Origin: Myoxocephalus aenaeus
Lineage: Eukaryota > Chordata > Actinopteri > Perciformes > Cottidae
Length of the DNA: 64,000 nt
Assembly (NCBI GenBank): GCA_038501785.1
Contig: JBAMJR010000013.1
Location: 5,378,501-5,442,500, forward strand
Reading direction: 5' to 3'
The notes under the pieces were generated by a model that was not told the DNA's origin, ran no database searches, and worked only from the letters and a program-made list of their open reading frames with translations. Position numbers and translations under genes: made by a program. Every line of letters starts with the position of its first letter. The stretch's first letter is position 1. Positions 11,704 through 24,394 of the stretch are shown here, one piece after another.

Positions 11704-13889
11704 GGCAAGTCGGCATTCGCTTATTGCCACATTTAGTGAATAACTTGTGTCTCTTTGCTTTTGTGAATGTGTGCGTGGGCTTAAGGAGGTGGTTTGCTCA
11801 TGAAGAGGTTACATTATTTATTCAAAAATACTTCAAGTTAAAAGCCACCGCAGCAAAGCTGTGTGTGAAGGTTCTGAGTCATCCAAGCCCATATTCCAAC
11901 AGTGGTGGATGTGACAAATCTGGAAAAGTGAGAGCTGTATTTTTGATGATTGCATATTACCCTTGTTCAAAATGGGAAATACATTTTTACACATCATGAC
12001 TTTGTTTTCTAGTTACCGTTGCTCTCCATGTGGAGCCATGCTTTCCGTATGTGTTGCAGCTATAGAGGAACGCATTGCAAGCAAGATGATGATGAATGTT
12101 CTCCTGAATTATTGCATTATCATATCTATTGTTTCAAAAGGTTCTTATATATTTGGACAGAACTGCCACAGGCAACACACTCCAGCACACCTGCCTTCTA
12201 TCCTCCTCTCTATGGTTTCCTCTCCCCTTAACTTTTCAACCTCTCTTCCTCCTCCACTTCCTCCCTCCCTCTGTCTTTCCCATCACCCCAGTGATTTCAG
12301 CACCAGGAGAGGTTTTTTAGACAAAAACAAGACCGCATTGGTGGCGTTGTCAAGCATAGTGTGTTCATTGTTACTTGAATTGGAGAGGGCAGTGTCCTGT
12401 TCTCTCTCTGTGCACATCTGCCTGAGAACATCTGGATAGTGTCAGCCTGTCAACGCTGAGCAGAGCAACCATCACTCCTCTCCTTGTCCGACACATCTCA
12501 TCTCCTCCCAGTCAGCAGAAGAAAAAAAGAGGAAAAGAGACAATGCAGATCTTCCACATTAAAATTACACAACAAATTGACTTCAACCATGGAGGATCGG
12601 AAACAAAATGCTTTATTGGATGTGGTCAGGAGAACAAGGAGGTGGCGGCAGGGAGGAAGGGATTAGAAACATAGGCTGAGGTGGAAGCTGGTTAACAGAT
12701 GGAGGAGGGTTTGTGGACAAGGTTCAGCGTAGACAGGTGAAGATAGTGAAAGAGTGTGGAGAATGTCTCTTATGACAACCTGCTTATGACAATCCTATAA
12801 CCAGACAGACAATAGACAGTTCTCCAAAACCCCAGATATTCAAAAGTAATTCTAAAAGTCATTTATGTATACGATGGGCATGCATCGCAACCATATGATA
12901 ATAAATGCACATGGTAAAAGTATGGTAAGGGTACGTAACAAGAAAGGAAAATAACGACCTGTGGAAGTCCTGGCCTGCAATACTAAAGTGAAATAATTAA
13001 TATCATCATTTCATCTTCCATTTTTGAGAGCATAACATTTTGAATCAAAATTTTAAAATTACTGTTTGACAGTTGTGTCCAGATTTCACCCAATTTGTAT
13101 AATAGAAAAAGAAGAAACATAATTGTCCTATTATTGTGGTTGTATTAATAAAGGCAGGATTTGAGGAAATCAAGGTTATAACACCCATCCGGCTGAAATG
13201 CAACAATCAGAGAGACTTTTGGAAAATGAAGGTACAGTGTTCTCGATGTCTAGAAGTTAACCACACTGTCGTTGAAGCTAAAAAGCTAAGATAGAAATAA
13301 TACATATTTCTTCATAATGTATGTATTCAAATGTTTTCTTTTCTTTAATTGTGTAATTTTTGCCATCATATTATATTTTTATTAAGAATTAATTTAGACC
13401 CTTTTTACTTTACTCTTGTGTTGTATGTGGTACTTTGATGTATATTTGTATTATTTTGTGACGTATTGCTACATTTACATATCAGAATGTAGATAATTTT
13501 AAACTTCATATTTTTTACTTTATGTATGTACTGATTCTTAGATTATAGGCATTTCTTGGCTGTGAATGACCTCATGGACTCCTTCTCTGTTCATGTTGAT
13601 TGCCCTATGAACTCAGAGATTTAAAACACATGTCCTCTACACTATATATGTCAGTCAGATGATTGCTGGCTTTTATCCTGAAGAAGGCAATATGTGCCAG
13701 GAGACTGATCTATGGACTGTAAAATAAAAAAAAGATGACATCTGAGTTATTAGATCACCTTTGATCTGCTAAACAGATGGAAATACCCTTACAGTTAAAA
13801 GAAAAGTCAACATTTATTGTTGTTCTGTGAAATAATCGCGTGTTAGAATAAAAACACAGGAGCAGGTCTATCATCATCCATTTTTTTGG
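11704..13889. other. non-genic sequence
   Basis: No coding signal recognised. It includes a pyrimidine-rich stretch near 12180-12290 and an AT-rich stretch near 13300-13550. Confidence 0.6.
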
Positions 13890-13906
13890 AAAATATTTTG
13901 CGAATA

Positions 13907-13912
13907 TTTATT
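13907..13912 (-). terminator. candidate distal poly(A) signal AATAAA
   Basis: Minus-strand AATAAA in an AT-rich context about 3.05 kb past the epha3 stop. It is the most distal clear candidate before the non-genic sequence to the left. Confidence 0.35.
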
Positions 13913-14316
13913 ATAAAAATATAAATGTTTCCACTACAAATCATTTTACATTAGTAGACAAGGCAATCTACATTTGCACACGTAAACTCTCACACAGACA
14001 CACGGGTCAGTCTTTAGACAGAGAATGAGGGATCTGGATATTGGGTGCATAACAGTATTGCTCTCTCAGATGTCCCAGGTTTATAAAGTAAGTCAAAAAA
14101 ACAAAACACATATAGCAGTGACACATAATTTACTGTATGCTACAAAAAAAATTATCAACATTGCGCTGTATAATGTTAACAAATAAATAATAACGTAATC
14201 ATCATTGCTTTTTTATTGTAGAAAAAAAAACAAAGCAGACAAATACAATCCAAAATAAGATAAAATATAATACAGAAGATTTTTGTCTCTTTTTTAATTA
14301 AAAATGTTGCACAATT

Positions 14317-14326
14317 TTTATTTATT
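14317..14326 (-). terminator. candidate tandem poly(A) signal AATAAATAAA
   Basis: Two overlapping AATAAA hexamers on the minus strand, followed within about 20 nt by a T-rich run (minus strand), about 2.6 kb after the stop. Confidence 0.35.
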
Positions 14327-14584
14327 CTTTTATACATACAAACATTTGTACAAAGAGGGATGGCCATGTACATATAGTGGGATCTGTAGCGCTCGCTGCT
14401 ATCATTACGATGGTTTACATTATGTACATGCTAATTAGAACACATAGCAGCAACAGCAGCATCCACAGGTAGACAAGTAACAGAGGACCGACTGACACAC
14501 TCAGCAAGGATGGGTTTCCTAAAAGCACCGACATCACCTCTTTCCATGAGATCAGGTTAATCTATACCAAGGCCATAACATTTC

Positions 14585-15067
14585 TAAGGGTGCTCTAATC
14601 TGGATGTTTACAACAACATTGGATATTAAGTATCACCATTGAGAGATGCAAAAGTTCCGTGAATGGGAAACTGTTTATTTATTGGCTCATAAGCCCCTTT
14701 TTAAACAGAGACCCTGCAATTATGCTGTAAAAAAAAGAGCCCTCATTATACCGGCGTTGATTTTTCTTTTGACTGAACCAAACAAAGCCGGCATAATGCT
14801 GTCCCAGTTGTGATTTTAGTTAGCATGCTGCTTGACAGCGTCAGAGTCTGTACCTTTTATAGAAAACAGCAAGGCAAATATAATGGAGCAACAGTCCCTC
14901 GTTGCACAGGCTGTGTGCAAAAGGGGCTTTGGAGACACAACTGTGAAGCCATTTTAGCGGCACATAGGAAAAAATTCTCTCATGTGTTTTGTGTCTTCTA
15001 ATCTGCCTTCATAGAGACCGCCGATCAAACTTTGACAAATTAATATTGACTGATTGGAGCACCCTTA
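14585..15067. mobile_element. hAT-type MITE with perfect 8-bp target site duplication
   Basis: Terminal inverted repeats TAAGGGTGCTCTAATC (14585-14600) and its complement at 15052-15067 match at 15 of 16 bases. They are flanked by the identical 8-mer AACATTTC at 14577-14584 and 15068-15075, the duplication length of hAT transposons. The 483-bp inside has no coding capacity and can fold: AAGCCCCTTTT (14691-14701) pairs with 14919-14929, and CATTATACCGGC (14743-14754) nearly pairs with 14787-14798. Orientation is undecidable from the ends. The intact duplication suggests a fairly recent insertion. Confidence 0.85.
14674..14683 (-). terminator. candidate tandem poly(A) signal inside the hAT MITE
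   Basis: Overlapping AATAAATAAA on the minus strand, lying inside the 14585-15067 transposon copy, so the element itself would supply the signal. Confidence 0.25.
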
Positions 15068-15874
15068 AACATTTCCGTTCTAAGTGCTCAGATATGTTCT
15101 ATTAAGTGCTATCAAGAGCACCCTGGTGGTTAAATAATACCCATCCAACTTCACAGTACCAGCGTGCCAGTTTAGACATACGGTTTATGTGTTGCACTGA
15201 GGGATTGACTGGGTGACATCAAAGCAGCAGACAATAAACATTAAGGTTGGAGTACCAAGATCATCTCAATTCTACGGTGCCTTTAGGAAATCCCATCCTG
15301 GACATATATTGTACGAGAAGCTATCTCAGAAAGCAGTCACTTATAGAAAGTGTTCCATTTCTTTCAGTGCATTTTCACACCTTGTTAGTTTAGGGCAGTG
15401 ATGAGAAAACCCCCCATGAGAACACAATAAAAGACCGAGACTTTGTTGAAAATAAATCAAAACTGGTGCTTTCTGCTTGGAGATCCTTCCACAATCCAAC
15501 CCAACGAGAGGAGGCACTCTGCTTTTTGCATTAAACACATCAGGATTTCATGGACTAGTTTCACAATAGAACAAAGTTCCGTTTACAGCGAAGGTCAGAT
15601 CCCACATGGCTTTTGTTAATAAGTTATGAACCTCAGACTACAACACTCTCAGATCAGTGGTGTTGATCTCAACCTTCTGAACTGATCGTATGCAGAGTAT
15701 GAAATCCCACTCCAATGCTAAGAAAGAAAAGTATACCTGATGCTGTGTGGGGTTGATAATGCTAACCTGTCTTACCTGAAGAAGAAATTCAGGTACAAAC
15801 TCACTTCCAGTTTCAAACACTTCCGCATCACAACAAGAATGTCTGAGGCAGACGTCTGAATGAACCCACTTCAT

Positions 15875-15880
15875 TTTATT
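15875..15880 (-). terminator. candidate proximal poly(A) signal AATAAA
   Basis: Minus-strand AATAAA about 1.08 kb after the stop codon; would give a short 3' UTR lacking the MITE. Confidence 0.25.
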
Positions 15881-16960
15881 TGTCTTTCTCTCTTACAATT
15901 TTCCCCTTTTCTGTCTTCTTTAACCTTCACATTTCATTCCTGTCTCTGCTCTACTCCCTGTTTCCCCTTGTTTGTTTCCCCTTGTTTGTGAAAATAGAAC
16001 GAATAACGTACACATCCTGAGATTTCACACAAAGGGCATCGGGTTGAGTGAACGGCATGATAACTGTACAATATCTGTTCGTAAGCACATAGAACATAGA
16101 TGTCACCATGAAGGAAATACTGTGTGTGAAGTGTGTTATGGCCCCTGTACCTTCCAAGCACAGCATTCAATACATGTGACGGACTCATAGCTTCCCAACG
16201 ATGAGACAACTTAACTGATTATCATAATTATTGCTTTTATGTGACATGTCTACTGAATGCAAATGCTATAGGTTAGAGCTACAGAGTAAAATGGCTCGGT
16301 TAACGTCTAGGTGTGTCCATTCCAGCTCGGTTCTCTCATGGATGGAGACAATAAATGTAGGTAGTTACAACAAAATCTCACACCTCAGCCCTCATTAGTC
16401 CAGGAAGGGTCCAAATCCGGATGAGCTGCTGCTGTCTGCCATGCTATATGAGGCATCTCAGACGTTTTCGCCGCCTCGTTCCGCAGGCTGCTTAGTCGGC
16501 GTGGTGGGAGGAGACTGTGAGCATGCCCGTCCCCTTTGCAGCTTTAAAGGGAAGGCTCTGCTGTCCAGCCGAGCCATTACTGGAGAGCTCCGGCTTTATC
16601 CCAGTCCAGTCCCAGTTTGTATCCCGAGGCAGGTCTCCCTGACCTCCTTGGCTTTCATTAGCTCTTCCTACCCTCCTAATTGTCTGTAAGGCATCTCAAC
16701 TTGGGCATGGAGGGACGGATGGCCGAAGAGTCAGCCAGTTAACTAGCTGGCAGGTCTGCACTGAACTCTTTTCCCATTTCTCTGTCAAGACTCGATATCG
16801 TCTTTCAACGAAACAACGGAAGCCCTCATTTGAATCATGTCTTATTCATCCTTCATTTCCATCCGTTTCCAGTTTACATATGAAGCCCCTCTGTTGGACT
16901 GCGGGTAGCAACCACACCGACAGACAGGTCTCTGGTGTTTTTACTCATTAGGTTCATTTC

Positions 16961-17066
16961 TTAAACAGGTACTGGGCCATTCTTGGTGTGGGAATCTAGG
17001 GCTTTGAGGCTGCTCACGATTTTTTTCTGCGGTCCGACGATAGTCACTCCAACCTTTTTCAGATCC
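16961..17066 (-). CDS. epha3: epha3 exon 17: end of SAM domain and C-terminus
   Basis: A 106-bp exon with 34 residues (686-719) and a TAA stop at 16961-16963. It reads DLKKVGVTIVGPQKKIVSS, LKALDSHTKNGPVPV. The final four residues PVPV end in a hydrophobic Val, as in human EphA3, and resemble a class II PDZ ligand. The acceptor ACCAAACCAG is preceded by a pyrimidine-rich stretch on the minus strand. This exon decides between EphA3 and its paralogues, whose tails end differently. Confidence 0.94.
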
Positions 17067-20000
17067 CTGGTTTGGTGAAAGAGAGGGAGCGGGACGGGGG
17101 AGGAGAGGACGAAACCCAGACACAAGCCGGGAGGGAGACGTGACGGAGGGAAAGATGGAAAGAAAAAAAGACAGAAGAGTGTGCATTAGTGACAGTGGAT
17201 GTGACACCCATGTGATATTTAATGACATGCTCCCAGCGCTGCTCGTCTCACTTTCCCTGTGCGTCTGTCATTCACAAAGGACTACATTTCCCAGACGGCC
17301 ACTGGGCTGACACATCCCTGAAGGGGGGGGGGGGGGGGTCTAGAAGTGGAGGGGGTGCTGCCTCCGCTTCCCATTACTAACAAACAGGGAAGTGGACCTA
17401 TGAGGCGACACTGACAGCTGCTATTATGACCCTGTCAGTGGAGGAAATGGCATGGGAGGCCCACGGTGGCAGAAAAGACCAAGTTTCCTGCATTGCATTG
17501 AACTGGGTTTCTTTGACAGGGTAGGCATAATCATGTGGAGAGGAGCAACACTGGTACACGTGGAGGGTATTACACTCTGATTCAGATACATCTGTTAACT
17601 TGTTAAACTCTTAGACGCTTGAAAAAGATTAGTTACATGCATTCGAGTGTGATAAAAGACCATTTGTACAGGAAAGCCATTAAAAATAAATCCGTGTCAG
17701 TTTCACGTTATGGATCATACACATCAGATACAAACAGTAGTTAGTCAGCTCAATTAAAGCATCAGGCCAACAACAACAATCTTAAAATACAGAGCATTAT
17801 ACACAGAGTATTGTTGATATTGCAGTAAAGAAGGAGTCACAACGCATGTTGAGACTCATCTCTTTTACCTGGGAGTGATACAGATGGTATTGTATTAGTA
17901 GAAGCAGAGGAGTTACAGAGTGGTGACATTACAATAACAAACACTTTCGGGCATTATTACTTTTTTTAGTTTCATTCAAACATGTGCACAATTGTGTTTG
18001 TTGTATTCAGATGCAAGCAGAGCATTTAGTTGTTCAGAGCAGCCAAAAATAGCACACATTGATAAACATCTTGAAATCGAAAGTGACAAAAATCACAATA
18101 TTGTTTCACTCTGTGCTACAAAGTAAAGGGATAGTTCGCTGACATTAAAGTATTGCTTTGGATGTAAACTGTACAATTTATTGTGTTTTTTAATTAAGTT
18201 TAAAATAAATCAAAGCAAATGAATTGTTGCCTTATGTTGCAGTAATAAACAGCTCCAGTATGCCATGAATAGAAAATAGCTTGGTTCCCATCCATACACT
18301 AATAATTACATTTTGGAGAATTCCAAGTGTCTCTAACTCTTGTTTGGAGTTACAGCTCACAGCAGGATGGAAACATGGTTATTGAGTTATCTCTGAATAT
18401 CAAATAACTATCCCTTTAAAATCCAGACGAGTGAAAGCCCATCAGTGATTCTGGAGGTAGGCTACTGCTCCCGGACGGGACCAAGGTCTTTGCCCTCCAC
18501 CCACCATCCAGAGCCAGAGGAGGCTGAGAGGAGCTGGGCGTTAGAGAGTGGTGATTCCCATGGACGGCTCCCATTCTGGGCAAGTGGCCGGTGTGACGTG
18601 GACCTCCGTCAGAACCACTCTACTGAGACACAGCCAGGCCCAGCAGCATTAACACATTGAACTGGATGTCATCAATAAGTGCATTCTAGTCGAGACCACA
18701 TTTTAGTTGCAATAAATCAGGATAACTCGTGAAGCTTTACCTATACAATATAAATCAAACACCTTACAGTGCATTACATTTTTCAGTAAAGAAAGAGAGA
18801 AAACACTCTGAGGTAACATGGCCAGTTACTGGTTATAAACATGGTCGCAAAAATGTTATGACTTAAAATATACAGAAAATCCTATATTCATATTTATTCA
18901 CATTTAGTCAATAGTGGGCAGTCACTTTAGAAAAAGAATGAATCACAGCCAACAACTACAAATGACTAAATCAATAACTCTGCAAATGCAAGTGGAATTG
19001 ACTATAATGGTGGTTGTTTGCTAAGCAAAGGTAATAATATAGGCATATTTTGATTAAACACTATATTATTATGACTCTTTGCTTTTGGAAAACAACTATT
19101 ATCGTTCACAAAATGAAATCACGTTACTATGCTGTGGGACCAGAAGAGTAAAGGGGACCTTCTATTCTGTCTAAGAGTGCAATGGTATTTAAAAAGTTAA
19201 GTTAATTTAATAATAATTTCATCAGTTTCATCAAGTTGTTATTTTAATATTTTATCACAATCATTTATCTCTGTTGTGCCTTATTGGTCTTGCTCTTTTG
19301 AGAGTCAAAGCAGCTGTAAAAAACTATATTTAGCATTTTTGATCCAACATGCTTTCTTCATAAGCGCAGCAGTGAGAGGAGATGAACCTGTTCCTCATCT
19401 TTATCAGACCAGACATTTTTCTATGAAAGCCACATGGATCATCTCAAGAACAGGCAGTGATGAACTACTGCAACATGAAACACAATTTACAATTATAAAT
19501 CATACAGAAACTTAAAGAAAGTCACACGCGCCATAAAATGAGAAAGATGAACAGTTGAAAGTTTCTTTCTTCAGCGTGTCGGAGCAATTCCTCACATCCC
19601 AGAGTATAACGTCTGCAGGTTTTTTTTTTTTCTCTTCCGTGTCGTTTAAAGTGAATTCTACTGTTTTTCTTGAAGAGAAGCCAACCATCTTTAACCACTA
19701 TATCACTTTATGAATCCACATTGGCACAGGCCATTGTCTCATTTGTTGTGTCACGAGTTGCTGAAAGAAAGTGGATGCTGGGTAACGTTTGGGTCGATGA
19801 GCACACAGCTTGTTCATATAGGCCATGTGTAGTTGTCAGTGTCTTGTCACTTCAGATTACTTTCCTTTGTCTAGCAGGTCAAGTTCCTCACTTCCTCAAT
19901 CAAATACCTAAAATGAACTTTGCATGCACTCTGTCTAGATGAAGAAAATAGTCCAAATGATGCGGTACTTCCTAGTCAATACATTTCATCCTATCTTGAA

Positions 20001-21996
20001 AAAGGACTTACATTTCTCCAGCAGATGAGTCAGCACAAGTATGATTACCGTTTCTCTGAGGTCACAGAATTGCCAAGCCTTGTGCTGAATATCAAGGACT
20101 AGATTAAGACTGTACAAATCAATAGAGGAATCTATACTGAGCAATGCATAGTCTCAGCCAAGGCTTGTAGCTGAGCTAGCTTTGAGTGCCTTAGGCTCAG
20201 CCTTCACTGGATTAATACTGCCCTGATCCAATTTAGCATCCAGATACAGAAAAGCACCAAAGACCAATATGATTTCTTAAGTGGGAGGTTACTTGATATT
20301 TCTACTGTCTATACCCAATGTGTATTTCCACCCATTTGCAGTGCAAGTTGTTATTGTTTTGTAATGTGTTGACCGGAGAGAACCTTTAATTGATTAAACA
20401 TGTTGATTAAAGATGTTCATTTAATACATTGCCGGGAGAAAACACATCTTTTGAGTGGTACCCTTGAGAAAAGAGACAGAATGGTGCTCCAATGGAGAAA
20501 ATACTTTCTTAATAGTTGCCATTGAATATTTGTAGGAAACGCGGGTTGTGTTAAGCTCCTATTCTCTTCATAGTACTTTAAAGGGCCTCTACTGGCCAAC
20601 TGGTGGTGACATCAACGCCACAGCTCATCATTGTTTAAAAGGGCACACATTACGCACTGCTTCTTTCAAGGCCAACACAGCTAATGACTATCTGGTTTGG
20701 TAAGTTATTGACAGGAGTTACAGCTCGCTGACCGCTGCTCCACCACTGCCCCCGCTGCTGCCATCACCACAGTGAACGGCCGCTTTGATCACAATGATTA
20801 GACATGTCCAATTATTTACCCGGTCACATTCCACATCAATTAAACCAGCAGCAGGCCAACAGAGCGAGGGACAAAGAGGGGAACACAGAGAAAAAAAGTG
20901 ACAAACCATTTCTGCACTGTGACTTATATGAAACTAGCCAGCTGCCCTTAATTTCCCCAAGGAGCTGCACTCTGAAGTTTAAAGGTTGCGCGTTGATCAG
21001 TAACGTCTCCCATCTCCGTTATCACTGTGCTTGGGATTCATAATGGCTTTCAATCTGCCAGCACAGGGCTCTGATCCACTATCTCGGAACCTTTTGTCAG
21101 CCTGAGGATCCTGTCAGTAAAGTCACACCGATAATCTCGGTCTCCGTTACTAACTCTCCTTCATCCAGGGCCGTTAATGTGCTGAACCCTGCGCTGTGAC
21201 AAATACCCTCTAAAATCCATTTTCACCTAAAGTTCCTCAAACTAATACTGGATTTCATTAATTTACAGATGGTACCTTTTCACATCCAGGACGTGTGGAC
21301 GTGTGTCATCTGGTGCTTAATGTCATTGTCCACCAAACAACATTCACATGGTAATGTTTAGGGAACCAAAGGTGCCACACCATAACCATGAAAGTGTCTG
21401 TAACACCACAAATCTGGTTTGCATCACATTCAGCACAAGCATTTTCTGTTGCAAATAAGTTGTTTGCTCTATGAACATATATTTTAGAAGACATGACCAC
21501 ATGTCAGGCTTTGTCATATGATCAGTGTGACACAGATGATATTACTTAACTGCAGCGTTTGCTCCACAACTAAGATATCTCTAGATTTGGCTTCCAAATA
21601 GTTTTCTGTCTCTTTTTTTTTTTCCACGGTTTAATGCTTCACAGTATAGAGAGTGCTATGCATACCTATTTGACAGGTGTTCCTTTGCTTGCTCTTTCAA
21701 AGGCGCCTCTCTCTCTCCCCTTTTATCTTGTCAAATCTTCCATCTCATTCTCTCCCTCAATAGTTTCTGTCTTATCCTCTCCCCCGTGTGGAACTTACAA
21801 CTCTTATCCTCTCTTTTTTTTCTTTCTCTTTTTCAATTTCTCTGCTCATCTCTCTTTCCTTTAAAGCTCCCACCTTCTCCCTCTGTGGTCATACTTGCAA
21901 CACTAAGAGCATGGCTAAAGGCCTGTCATTATGAATTACCATTACTCTCACCCTTTAATAAAAGGGCTCTATAGCTTCCTTTACTTACTGACAACA

Positions 21997-22074
<78 letters not shown>

Positions 22075-24339
22075 TCACCAACAGTCTCTTCAAATTTCTG
22101 GGCCTTGCTGTGTGTACTGGGGCCCTGTAGACACTGCTGACATGAATGGGCATAGTTGCTTAGTGTGTGTGTGTTAGTGTGTGTGGTTGTCTTACTCGGT
22201 GGAGGTCTTGGCCAGGGTGTCACAGGAGCTGTAGCTGACCCCAGAGAAGGCCTCTTTGCAGGGCAAGGTCCTCATTCCATCCATCCAGTCACCCAGCGTA
22301 CCCATAGCGGGGACCTCCGAACTGCTCCTGTCCAACAACAAGTTGGCTGGCCTGATGGGACACAGGAGAAGGAGTAACATTAATGGACACTGAATACACA
22401 CATTTCATTTACAATTCAATTCCTTGGTTAATGACCTGAAACATATTCAGATAAGTAGAATGTTTGAGTTGATAGCGTCATTTCAGAAACACAAAGGCAT
22501 CAGCGTCACCCAGAGCATCTCAGCCCAAGAGGAAGGGATTTCTTATGATGTGAATATTTACAGAGTTGGTGTTTAGCATATAAGTTCTGATCTTGACACG
22601 ATCCACAAGCAAACAACAAGGCAGCAGAGTCTGTAATGGGGAATGACGATAAGAAACACCCCACCCCACCCCTGGGAAATCAAAGCTTATAGATGGACAC
22701 TATGGAGGGCATGGCCAATAAAATGCTACGTGAGCAGCAGCATACGTTGCAATGTTAGAAAGAGCAGTGTAGCAAAGTCATTGGCAGAACAAAAGCGTAC
22801 GCAGCACGGTCAGCAAATAGACAGAAGAAGCTGTCATGTGTGAGTGCAAAATGGTTAGCAAGCTTCGCTCTGTTCTCTGTTAAACTGTTTCAACCATTGA
22901 TGTTGTTGATTGCTTATTTCTGCCACTTTCTACTATTGCTACAACTGTCACTAGCCAGCAGCCGGTGCTTCATTCCAAGCTGTGTGAACAGATCTTTCAT
23001 CATCTAGTTGTTCTCATTCATGCATTGGTAACTCTAAGTAACAGGGGTAAACACAGATCATACTCAGATCTAATCGCAACACTCCTGCACATGACATTCA
23101 ACTTTTCTTGACTGGTTTGTCCTTAATGTTAGTCGTGTAGATGCTACCAGGAAATATGCTAAATGTTTAACCAATATCTTTATAGATTTTTCCGCACTCA
23201 TATGCACAATCCACAGTCCACAGTGATAGTTTTTACAGTAAAAGGCAAAATGCGTTGACTATCTAGTGCATAGTTGTATAGAGTTGTACTCAGTCTGTCG
23301 GTGGGAAGTTTGATTGACAGATGTTGAAACTTAATTTAATACATTTGAATTTGGTAGTCAAAGCAGCTGTAAAAGAGAAGCAATTGCGATTGGAATGGAC
23401 GTAAATTAATATAAGCGGTGTATATATTTTTTTATATAGCATTCAATACGTGTATAAAATGTTTTAGAATTAATTTGTGTTTTTTAAAATGTAATTATAT
23501 GTATACATTTGAGCATATACTATTCTCCACATGCTGTGCTTGCATAACCATACAGAACTAAATGTAAACCAGGCCTCTTGATCTGATTGAGCGGTGCTCC
23601 ACCCCCCCCACACACACACACACACACACATACACACACAAGTCTTACATGTCTGTTGCATACAGGACAGTAGACCTTGAATACAGGGGGGAAATCAAAC
23701 TGTCACACAAATTATTTCCATAATGTATTAAACATATTCAAGAACAAGATTAGTAACAAAAGCAGCATCAGTTTCTGTCCAATGTCATTACCCTTTCCTG
23801 CAGTACATGTACCATGCGGCAAAATGCAACATTAGATCTAATTAGAGCTGATGGTTTCAATTGGATCAAATCAAATTAAATGCACCGCGTTGGGCTTTAG
23901 AGGGCTCAGTCAACAGTAGAGGGTGAAGGAATGGCTGCAGGCGCTGTTCTGACTCGCTTTTGATTGATGGTTGCCGATTACGGAGGAAGAGGAGGGAGGG
24001 ACGATAGAGGTGGAAATACATCCAGAGTGAAGAAGAGAGTGGATGGGAAACTCTCGCTGTGACTTACACAAATACTAACAACTTTGTTGTTGGGAAACCT
24101 GATCACACCATGGCAGGAAATGGGAAACCAGGTCAAAGCACATAAGGTCGAACTGGGACTCAAAACACAATAATCAATAGCTGAATGAGGGACTAGTTAG
24201 AGTGTGTATGTCTATTTCTGAATTTGTGAGTGGCATTTAAAACTGGGTTGCAAAGATACTCTTTTTTTACAAGGACACACTGCACCTGTCTTGGGGAGTC
24301 GACAAAGGCACCTGCGTCAAAACAAGCACAAACAAACAA

Positions 24340-24394
<55 letters not shown>

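Larger units (their letters stand above)
13890..16960 (-). other. epha3: probable epha3 3' UTR or 3' flank
   Basis: About 3 kb after the stop codon with no coding sign. Minus-strand AATAAA signals occur at 15875-15880, 14674-14683 (tandem), 14317-14326 (tandem) and 13907-13912. The last sits in an AT-rich stretch, TATAATAAATATTC on the minus strand, that looks like a typical vertebrate mRNA end. A Pumilio-type TGTACATA lies at 14421-14428. The true end is not decidable without transcripts. A hAT MITE occupies 14585-15067 inside it. Confidence 0.45.
17067..22195 (-). other. epha3: epha3 intron 16
   Basis: 5129 bp. Holds a run of 16 G at 17323-17338, the MITE at 18124-18418, a pyrimidine-rich stretch at 21690-21890 and a (GT)n tract at 22001-22069. 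No other exon seen. Confidence 0.85.

Noticed and set aside
11963..12439. Plus-strand 158-residue open frame
   Set aside because: Pyrimidine-rich sequence translated as Leu/Pro/Ser; no domain or splice context.
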